DNA of 64,000 bases from Sciurus carolinensis. Lineage: Eukaryota; Chordata; Mammalia; Rodentia; Sciuridae. Below, one piece after another: positions 12,456 through 23,600 of the stretch. Under the pieces are notes generated by a model. The model ran no database searches and was not told where the DNA came from. It saw only the letters and a list, made by a program, of their open reading frames with translations. The position numbers and the translations under genes were made by a program. The stretch covers positions 130,690,594 to 130,754,593 of the forward strand of contig NC_062218.1 of NCBI RefSeq assembly GCF_902686445.1, given 5' to 3'. Position 1 is the stretch's first letter. Each line of letters starts with the position of its first letter.

Positions 12456-15400
12456 ACAAGGGATTAAAGCCAAGGCCTTGTGCATGCTCGGCAAGCACTA
12501 TTCTGCTGAGCTACATCTCCTACCCCTTTTAAATTTTCTTTTTAAGTCAGGGTCACTTTAGGTTGCCTAGGCTGGTCTTACACTTGTGATCCCTCCTGCC
12601 TCAGCCTTCCAAGTTCTTGGTATTACAGGTGTATGCCACATGCTGAGCTACCTTGCTTTTTTTTTTTTTTAACCTTGTCCTTCTTAAACGCTACTGCCTT
12701 TGATCTGATTCCATCTACTACTATTGTTTTTTTCCACATGATTTTGTCTTAAGTTTCCTTCAACAATTTTCCAGAAGTTACTTCCATTAGTTATCCAATT
12801 CGACTGTAAGTTTGCCTCTCCAAATAATAAATACTCATTTTTAGACATATGCATCAAAATATATGCATGCAGAAACAGCAAAGGTAACCATTATTTCTAC
12901 CTGGACACTTATATGTAAACAATAAGTATATTACCACAATAACAAATTCTCACAAGGCTGCTAAGCTTAGTAATAATATTAATTATTAATATGATTATTA
13001 CTGTTGTTATTATTAACTAGCAAACACACAGGGCTCTGTAGATTACAAAGCACTGCTCAGGTGTCATACTGTGTTAGCCTGAGATATATTCTGTGGCAAC
13101 AGTCAAGGAGCTCTAGAGCCCCATGGCTGACATGAGGGTTCCAAACACCTAGTCAAGCCAAAAGCAAGATGAGAAACACTGGGCATACACAGACTACTCC
13201 TTGAGTTATATAATTTTCTAGGAATCTATACTCTTCTACCTCAGAAAATTTCAAAACAACTATGGTAGATCGCTCTCCTCTTTATCTACAGTTTTACTTT
13301 CTGCAGTTGCAGTTACCCATAGTCAACCAAGATCTGAAAACATTAAATGGAAAATTCAGAAATAAACAATTCATAAAAGTTTTAAAGAACATGCTGTTCT
13401 TATTGTGAGGAACCCTCACGCCATCCTGCTCCATCCCACCCAGAATGTGAATCATACCTTTGTTCAATGTACTGTATATGATACCTGCCCATTAGTCAAT
13501 GAGTGGCCATCTCAGTCATCAGATTAATTGTCAAAGTACTGCAGTGCTTTTGTTAAAGTAGCCCTTACTTTACTTGATAATGGCCCCAAAGCATATCAGT
13601 AGTGATAGTGGCAATCTGGATGTGTCAAAGAGAATCATAAGGTGCTTCCTTTAGGTAAAAAGGCAAAAGCAGGAAAGAGAAAAATATTCTATGCTGAGGT
13701 TGCTAAGATAATATGGTAAGAACAAATCTTTATTTGTAAAATTGTGAAGAAGGAAAAAGAAATCCATGCTAGTTTTGCTGTTGTGCCACAAACTGCAAAA
13801 TTTACTGCTACAAGGGGTACAGCAGTTACCTAGCATGTGTGAGGTTCCAAGTTTAATCCCCAGTACCACACACACACAAAAAAAAAAGAAGAAGAAGAAG
13901 ATGAAGAAGAAGAAAGAGAAAGTTACATCCATAGTGAATGATAAGACAACTGGGTGCACTGGTACATGCCTATAATCCCAGCAACTCAGGAGGCTAAAGC
14001 AGGAGGATCACCAAGTTTGAGGTCAGGTTCAGCAACTTAGTGAGACCCTGTCTCAAAATAAAAATAAAAAAGGACTGTGTGTAGCTCAGTGGTAGAGCAC
14101 CCCTGGGTTCAATCCCCAGTACCCCCCAACCCCACCCCACGCACAAGATGGAGAAGACATTAAAGGTTTGGCACCACTGGCAGTTTCAGACATCTACTAG
14201 GGGTCTTGAAATGTATCCCTCAAGGATAACGGTGGACTATTTAAACAAATTGACTGATTGTATCTATTTAGAGACTGGGTTTTGCTATGTTGCCCAGACT
14301 GGCCTTGAACTTCCTGCCTAAACTCCAATTTTAAAATATCAAGTTCTCTACTGGGTATAGTAGCGCACACCTGTAAACCCAGCTACTCAAGAGGCTGAGG
14401 CAGGAGGATCCGAATTGAAGGCCAGTCTAGACAACTTCAATAAAAAATAAAAAGGACTGGGGACGTAGCTCAGTGGTAAAAGACCCTTTTCCCCAGTTCA
14501 AAAAAACAAAAAACAAATTAAAAAACACCAAGTACTCCACAAAAAGTATGATGATAGAGTAAACTCTATGGCTCCAAGGTTAAAGGGAGTTCTTTCTTAG
14601 GATTCTGAATGCAAGTATAAGAGTTGAGTATAATCTCAAGGATAAGAAAGAGAAACTCCAAGAAGTTCTTTGGAGTTCATTATCAATATATACATATGAC
14701 TTCCCTAACTAGACTGTGGAGAAATTTGAAATGGGAAGACAAGCTCTTTATTCAGCTCTAGATACCCAAGAGAAAAACACCAGATTATTGGAGCCCTTAA
14801 ATGCCTGTCAAATTTAAGTGAACCACCTCTTTGCAACTAACCCTTCAAGACTAACTTGTAATATGTGGTAGAGGATTCCGAAGGATTCCAAACACTTCCT
14901 CAGAAATAGTCAAAATTAAGTAAATTGAAGCAATGAAGAACTTGGTTAAGAGATTCTAATTAAAAAGTGGGTGATCTATTAAATCTGTAGTAAACATTTT
15001 TACACATGTAAATGAACACATTCATATATTCAAAATAAGATACAGAAAATACTCCAAATAACTGACAAAGAACAAAAAATTGATAGTTTCTATAATAATT
15101 AATTTATTAAAAAAATCAAAGGAAAATGAAATACCCACTAAATCTACCAAGGGCCCAGGTCCAGCCCTTGTGAACATGTTCACATTCTAAATATTTCTTT
15201 TACTCCTATCAAACGGAGATCAAGGGAAAAAATTTATAAAATAAAAAAGGGGGAAATTCCAGCTACAAAGTAACTTGCCCTTGGTTGTGGTCTTGAGACA
15301 ACATATCTGTAGATCCTGTGGTCAGCCGTATTAACCTGTAGGGGTCGGGATGGAGGTGGGTTGAAAACACTTGGTACACCCTCTTGCTCATTCAGCCTGT

Positions 15401-17600
15401 CCTGTACAGCAGCCTGAGAAGAAAAACAGAACAGCAAGAGTTTCAATAATGCTCAAATCAAACCAGAAGAGATGAGGCAACCATTTGGTGTTTCAAAACA
15501 GGGTGATAATTACACAAAGGTAACCTGAAGAATATATCTTCAAAACTAGTAGAAAAAAACCAAGGAACTTGTCTGGAAGCTATATGTATGCAGCAAGCAT
15601 AATGCTTCTATTTGAATGGTATCTATTATTTAAGGGAGCTGGGATACAAGGTGCTTCATTGTATTATCCCAAGAAACGCCATCTACAGGGAGATGGAACA
15701 CTGCGTATAGAGCCCCTGGAGTTGTGCAATGGAATAGTCCCAATGAGTGGTGTCTGACTGGAGCTTTGGCATAAAGAAACAGGTTTGCATCCTAGCTTCA
15801 TCATTCAGAGAAGGCACTCAACTTACAAGCCCCAGGTTCCTTATGTGCAAAATGAAAATGTACAAAAATGCTCAGTTAATCTGAAAAATTAAAGAGATGC
15901 AGACACACAAAGATTCTAATAGAACTTTGGATAGATGATTTAAAAAATTCATTCTTATCTCAATTTTGTCCCTGAAAAGGGGTTATCCCAAAGTAGTACA
16001 AAATTTGGCCATACCCAGTGAAATGTCTGGTATTCTGGGAGGTAATCTATGCCATTTCTGATAGAAGTACTTTTTTGTTAGTAGGTTGTAGTTAGAGCTG
16101 CCTCAATCAATCCAGAAAGACAAATTTAGGTGGGGCCTTCGATAACTTGGTGTTAGTCAACGTGGGTAGCCAATTAAATAAATTATGCCTATGTCATGAA
16201 GCCCCCAAAAAACTCAACATTCCAGCTCAGGAGATCCTCTCCAGTTGGCCAAACTTCAGGTATATTGTAAAAAGTGTGCTAGGATGGTAATGCATCTGGT
16301 TCCAACAGAGAGGAGTATGCAAGTTTTACAACTGGAACCCTTTGAGACTCTGCCCTTTGTGTCTCTTCCTTTAGTTGATTTTAATTTGTATCCGTTCCCT
16401 TTAATAAACTGTAATCATGAGTGTAACAACTTTCAGTGGGTTCTAGTGAACCATCAAACTCCAGGATGATTTCTGAAACCCTTTGAACTTGCAGTTGGTG
16501 TCAGAAGGGGAAGTAGGTCTTTGGAGGGCCATGTATCCTTTAAACTTGATAGCTAGTTTTAAACTGTGTTGTTTGGCTAATTCAAACATTCTCCTAGTTA
16601 CAATTCAGTGAGGAACAGAATATTCTTTAAGCAGACGGGGCTGGTTTAACTAGTTAGTCACATGCAAAAGACAGAAGTTGAACCCCTAAGCCTATACTAC
16701 ATGCAAAAGTTAACTCAAAATACATCAAGACCAAAATATAAGAATTAAAATGTTAAAACTTCTTTTTTCAAAAAATTTTAAATTTTTTTTGTGGTTCTAG
16801 GGCTCAAACCTAAGGGTTCTTTACCACTAAACTGCATTCCCAGTCCTTTCTATTTTTTGTTTTGAGACAGGGTCTCACTAAATTGCCCAGACTGGACTTG
16901 AATTTGCGATTCTCTTGTGTTAGCCTCCTGAGTAGCTGGAATTACAGGTGTGTCCCACCATGCCTGGTTGAAATTTTAAAACTCTTTAAAGAAAAACAGT
17001 GATGTAAATTTTCATGTACATGGATTAGGCCATGTTATCTTAGATTTGATGCCAAAAGCATAAGCAACAAAATAAAAAAGAAAAATAGCTCTTCAGTAAA
17101 ATGAAAAAACTTTTCTGCATTTAAAGACATTATCCAGAAAATAAAAACCAAACATAAAAATGGGAGAAAATATTTACAAATCATATGTCTGATAAGGATC
17201 AAGTATCCACAATATAAAGAATTCTTACGACTCAACACCAAAGACAATTTAGTTTTAAAATAAGCAAAGACATTTTTTCAGATTTATAAATGGCCAACAA
17301 GAACACATAAAAAATACTCAACATCACTTTAGTCATGAGAAGAATGCAAATCAAAACCACAATGAGGGCTGGGGTTGTAGCTCAGTGGTGGAGTGCTTGC
17401 TTAGCATGTGTGAGGCACTGGGTTCCATTCTCAGCCTCACATATAAATAAATAAATAAAATAAAGGTTCATCAATAATTAAAAATATACATAAAAATAAT
17501 TTAAACAAACAAACCACAATGAGGGTTGGGGTTGTAGCTCAGTGGTAGAACACTTGCCTAGCATGTGTGAGGCACTGGGTTCAGTTTTTAGCACTGCATA

Positions 17601-17639
<39 letters not shown>

Positions 17640-20600
17640 ATGCCCATCAAAAATTAAAACAAATAAACAAAAAACCACAATGAAATATTATCTCATACCC
17701 CCTAGAATGGCTATAACCAAAAAGACATTAAGGAGTATTGATAAGGGTCTAGATAAATTGGGACCTTCATACATTATTTTTGGGAATTAAAATGGTGCAT
17801 TTTGAAAACAGACTAGCAGGCCTTCAATAGTGAAACATAGTTACTATATGTCCCAACAAATTCCACTTCTAAGTATATACCCAAGAAAAATAAAAATATA
17901 CATTAACACAAAAACTTCCATACTTTATTGCAACATTATTAATAGCCAAAAGTGGGGAAAAAATATCAATCAAATGATGGATGAAAATATTGTGGTGCTA
18001 TGGTCTGCATTTTTGTAATCCTCCTCCCCAATTTCCTATACTAAAACCTAATAAGTGTGGTTATGTTAGGAAGTAAGACCTTTGTGATTATATCGTAAGG
18101 ATAGAGCCCTCATGATTAGGTTTAGTGCCTTTTTAAAAGAGGCCCTAGATAGCTGCTGGCCCCTTCCATCATGTGAAAATATAGTGAGAAAGTGCCACAT
18201 GTGAATCAGAAAATGGATCCCACTAGACACTGAATCAGCTGGTGCCTTCATTTTTCATTTAAAAATTTTTTAAAAATTTCATATTTTATTATAGTAGCTG
18301 ATTAAGAGGTGATATTATCTAAGGAATTTTACGGTTTTTTTGGTGGTGCTGGGGATTGAACCCAGGGTCTACCAGAGTTATACCCCCAGAACAATGGGAA
18401 TATTTTTTGACCATAAAAAGGAATGAAGTATTGATACAAGCTACAAGAAGATAACTCTTGAAAACATTAAAGTGAAATAAGTCAGTTACAAAAGACCACA
18501 TGCTGTATGATTCTATTCATATGAAAGTTTAGAAAAGAGAAATCTATACATAGAAAGTATACTAGTTAGGCATAGAAGGGTAAGGGAATAGGAGGGCAAT
18601 AGCTAAAGGGTATGGGGTTTCTTTTTGGGATAATCTGCTAAATGATCTAAAATATTTTTGTGAAAATGTATTAAAATTGATTGTGATGATAACTGTACAA
18701 GTCTGTGAATACGAGATGGAACCTAAGGGAATTTTACCACTGAACTGCATCCTTAGACTTATTCATTATTTTGAGACAGGGCCTTGCTAAGTTGCAGAAG
18801 CTGGCCTCCAACTTGTAACCTTCCTGCCCACTCAACCTCTTAAATTGCTGGGATTACTAGCGTGCTCCATAGCACTGTTAAAAAGTTATCTTTTATAAAA
18901 GTGTTTTTAATAACTTAGAGTTATATAGTTTTTGTGGTACTGGGAACTGAAATCAGGGCCTCATGTATGCTAAACAAAATTATACACTTGCAGTTCAACA
19001 TTCCATGAGTTTTCTAAAAAAAATGAATTAATAAACCTCATTAATACCTATAAATTAAAACTCCAGTTTATTTGGGGAAAACCTCTGGTCTATATAGGAA
19101 ATATGTAACAAAAACATTTTTCAATGGGCATTAATAATATCTGGAAAGAATCAAAAGAAATTGTTAGCTGGGTGTGGTAGTGCCAGTAATTCCAGCAATT
19201 TTGGGAAGCTGAGGCAGGAGGATCTTGAGTTCAAGGTCATCTTGGGAAACTTAGTGAAACTCTGTCCCAAAATAAAAAATAAAAAGGGCTGGGGATATGG
19301 CTCAATGGTAAAGTGCCCCTGGGTTCATTCTCTAGTACAAAGGGTGGGGGTCGAGGGGATTATTAATAATGGCATTATTAATAATAATAATTATATTAAT
19401 TATTATAATATATTAATAATTAATAATAATTATTAATAATAATTAATAATGGTATTAGGGAAGCAGGACTGAAAAAGAGAGGTAGGAAAATGATGTTAAT
19501 GGAATTTCTTTCATACTTGATCTTAGGCTTTTCTTTGAACTTTTTAGAATCTAAATTATTTCTGATGTATTTTATGTATTATTTTTACAAGCTACTAAAA
19601 TAGATTAAAATGAAACAGACTGCAAATACAGCACAATCCTGTATAAGAAAATTATATAAAAATATATATAGTCATTTCAATAAACAGAGTCAGAAAGAAA
19701 ATACACTAAAATATAACAATATCTATCTCTAAAGTGGTTTACAGTTGATGAATTTCTTCTTTATGTTTTTTTAAAATTCTTTGTGGGTGTACAACATGGG
19801 TTTTTCTTTGTTTTCTTTTTCACTGCAGGGGTGCTCTAACATGGAGTTGCATGCCTACCCCTTTTAAAATTTTTTATTTTAAGACAGGGTCTCACTAAGT
19901 TGCCAGGGCTAGCCTTGAACTTGAGATCTTTCTGTTTCAACCTCCTAAGTTGCTGGGTCTTACAGGGATAAGTCACTGTGCCCTCTAGCATTAATATTCA
20001 AAGAATGGAATTTAGTCAACAGATACTTATTGAGACCCCATGACGTACCAAGCTCAATGTTATATGCTGGAAACAAAACAGTTAATAAAACTGGAAGAAA
20101 CAAACAAACAAACAAAAATCCTCTGCTCTCATGGAGTTTACATTCTAGTGAATCCATCTCAAAGCAACAACCAATATTACAACTGATAATAAAACATCAT
20201 GGTGAGAACAGATATTTCTTACTACCATTAATGATTTAGACAATATTCTAAAGTTTTAGCCAATTTCATAATCAAGTAAAAGAAACACAAGATGCAAGTA
20301 ATGAAAAAAAAAATCACTGAGCTGCAGATGACATGATCACCTAGAAAACCTAAAAGAATATTATAAAATACGTAATAAGAAGGTTCACAGCTGGTTAAAT
20401 ACCAAGTATAAAAATCTAATCACCATATCAATAGACTTAAAGTCAAGAATCACATGATTATTTCAATAGATGCAGAGAAAGCATTTGATAAAATATAGCA
20501 CCCCTTCATGCTCAAAACACTAGAAAAAATAGGGATAGTGGGAACATTCCTTAACATTGTAAAGGCCATATATGCTAAGCCCATGGCTAATATCATTCTA

Positions 20601-23600
20601 AATGGTGAAAAACTGAAAGCATTCCCCCTAAAAACTGGAACAAGGCAGGGATGCCCTCTTTCACCACTTCTTTTCAATATCATCCTTGAAACTCTAGCCA
20701 GAGCAATTAGACAGACCAAAGAAATTAAAGGGATACGAATAGGAAAAGAAGAACTCAAACTATCCCTATTTGCTGATATGATTGTATACTTAGAGGAACC
20801 AGGAAATTCCACCAGAAAACTTTTAGATCTCATTAGTGAATTCAGTAAAGTAGCGGGATATAAGATCAATGACATAAATCTAAGGCATTTTTATACATAA
20901 GCGATGAATCTTCAGAAAGAGAAATTAGGAAAACTACCCCATTCACAATAGCTTCGAAAAAAATAAAATACTTGGGAATCAATCTCACAAAAGAGGTGAA
21001 AGACCTCTACAATGAGAACTATAGAACACTAAAGAAAGAAATTAAAGAAAACCTTAGAAGATGGAAAGATCTCCCATGTTCTTGGATAGGAAGAATTAAT
21101 ATTGTCAAAATGGCCATACTACCAAAAGTGATATACAGATTCAATGCAATTCCAATTAAAATCCCAATGATGTACCTTACAGAAATAGAGCTAGCAATTA
21201 TGAAATTCATCTGGAAGAATAAGAAACCCAGAATAGCTAAAGCAATCCTTGGCAGAAAGAGTGAAGCAGGGGGTATCGCAATACCAGATCTTCAACTCTA
21301 CTACAAAGCAACAGTAACAAAAATGGCATGGTATTGGTACCAAAATAGAAAGGTGGATCAATGGTACAGAATAGAGGACACGGATACAAACCCAAATAAA
21401 TACAATTTTCTCATACTAGACAAAGGGGCCAAAAATATGCAATGGAGAAAAGATAGCCTCTTCAACAAATGGTGCTGGGAGAATTGGAAATCCATATGCA
21501 ACAGAATGAAACTAAACCCATATCTCACACCATACATGAAACTAAACTCAAAATGGATTAAGGATCTCGGAATCAGACCAGAGACCTTGCATCTTATAGA
21601 AGAAAAAGTAGGTCCAGAGCTTCAACATGTTGGCTTAGGACCAGACTTCCTCAACAGGACTCCCATAGCACAAGAAATAAAAGCAAGAATTAATAACTGG
21701 GATAGATTCAAACTAAAAAGCTTTCTCTCAGCAAAGGAAACTATCAGCAATGCGAAGAAAGAGCCTACAGAGTGGGAGAAAATCTTTGCCAATCATACTT
21801 CAGATAGAGCACTAATCTCCAGAATGTATAAAGAACTCAAAAAACTCTACACCAAGAATGCAAATAATCCAATCGACAAATGGGCTAAGGAAATGAATAG
21901 ACACTTCACAGAAGAAGATCTACAAGCAATCAACAAACATGGAAAAATGTTCAACATCTCTAGTAATAAGAGAAATGCAAATCAAAACCACCCTAAGATT
22001 CCATCTCACCCCAATTAGAATGGCGATTATCAAGAATACAAGCAACAACAGGTGTTGGCGAGGATGTGGGGAGAAAGGTACACTCATACATTGCTGGTGG
22101 GGCTGCAAATTAGTGCAGCCACTCTGGAAAGCAGTGTGGAGACTCCTTAGAAAACTTGGAATGGAACCACCATTTGACCCAGCTATCCCACTCCTTGGCC
22201 TATACTCAAAGGACTTAATATCAGCATATTACAGAGATACAGCCACATCAATGTTCATAGCTGTTCAGTTCACAATAGCCAGAATGTGGAACCAACCTAG
22301 ATGTCCTTCAATTGATGAATGGATAAAGAAAATGCGGTATATATATATATATATATATACACAATGGACTATTACTCAGCCATAAAGAATAATAAAATTA
22401 TGGCATTTGCAGGCAAATGGATGAAACTGGAGAATATCATGCTAAGTGAGATAAGCCAATCTCAAAAAACCAAAGGACGAATGATATCGCTAATAAGTGG
22501 ATGATGACAATAATGGGGGGTGGGAGGGGTTAGTGATAGGGTTAGAGTTAGGGTTAGGGAGGGGGGCAAGAATGGAGGAAGGAAGGACTGTATAGAGGGA
22601 AAAGAGGGGTGGGAGGGATGGGGGGGAAGGGAAAAAATAACAGAATGAATCAAACAACATTACCCTATGTAAATTTATGATCACACAAATGGTATGCCTT
22701 TACGCCATGTACAAACAGAGAAACAACATGTATCCCATTTGTTTACAATAAAAAAAAAAAAAAAAACCCAATGGGGGGAAAAAAAAATAAAATAAAAGTC
22801 AAAAAAAAAAAATCTAATAGTTTTCTCAAACAGCTATTAAGAAAAATTAAAAGGGGATAAAAGTATGGGATTTCATCACCATTTATGATTCCCTACTTTT
22901 TTGTCATGCTTTCTCCATTTTCCACACCTTTAATATTCCTGCTATGGACAAACATGTATTGTTGATTCTTTATCAGACCAGGAAAAAAAAGAAAGATTAG
23001 AATAAATCCTATTATACCTCTATGTTCCAGTTATGCTGTTCCAAGGTATGGCGACATTGATCCATAGATTCTATGCCAGTCAGATCCTGGAAAGAAAAAG
23101 ACAAAAGTTACTTAACAAAAAACCAATAGTATTTATTTTTTTGTTTTGGGTATTTTTACCCCAAAGGAATCCTTAATGTTTAATGTTAGGAAAATGCACT
23201 AAGTGTTTAAGATAGATGTAAAAGTATGTTAAAACTTCGATTAAAAATTTATCCAAGCCAGGTGTGGTGGCTCAGGCCTTTAAATCCAGTGACTCAGAAG
23301 GCTAGGACAGGGGTATCATGAGTTCAAAGCCAGCCTTAGCAAACCAGAAAAGAAAAAAAAGCCAGCTGTAGCAACTTAACAAGGCCCTAAGTAACTCAGT
23401 GAGACCTTGTCTCTAAATAAAGTACAAAAAAGGGTTTTTGCTCAGTGGTTAAGCACCTTTTGGTTCAATTCTCAACAACAACAACAAAAATCTAGTCAGT
23501 TAACTATTCTAGACTCAGAATTTCTAAAACTTCAAGGCTTTTAATTAAAGAGAACTAGTGATTGAAATCAATTTTCCTCATTCAAATGCAAGTTAAAATT

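Larger units (their letters stand above)
13261..14241 (+). mobile_element. Tigger-family (pogo-like Tc1/mariner) DNA transposon remnant
   Basis: The left part carries the Tigger 5' region. From 13580 a decayed transposase N terminus begins MAPK, and later [14 protein letters not shown] and ASFAV can be read. This coding part stops near 13810. The right end is visible after the SINEs at 14150-14241, with GGTTTGGCACCACTGGCAGT and a terminal GGATAACGGTGGACTA. Most of the transposase is deleted and stops are present. An ID (13813-13880) and a B1-dID (13949-14128) lie inside. It is a dead copy, assigned from memory of the Tigger consensus. Confidence 0.75.
12259..15278 (-). other. FAF2 intron 3, GC-AG type
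   Basis: The intron begins GCAAGT (15278 downward) and ends TTTCAG (12259). Both exon edges are phase 0 and the residues across the junction (PQPR then GLLGW) match the protein. It carries a Tigger remnant, a (TG) run and several SINEs. Confidence 0.93.
17005..18720 (+). mobile_element. Old L1 (ORF2 3' end and 3' UTR), broken by four insertions
   Basis: L1 phrases in order: GAATGCAAATCAAAACCACA, TAAGTATATACCCAAGAAAA, TTGACCATAAAAAGGAATGA, GTGAAATAAGTCAGTTACAA. The copy is interrupted by two ID elements, a MaLR-like LTR piece and an ID fragment. Many stops are present, so it is dead. Confidence 0.85.

Noticed and set aside
13860..13925. CRISPR-like or regulated short repeats
   Set aside because: These are (CA) and (GAA) microsatellites at a SINE tail; the window is a mammalian genome.
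22535..22562. Interstitial telomere from chromosome fusion
   Set aside because: The motif lies inside an L1 3' UTR and recurs in a second L1 insertion, so it belongs to L1.
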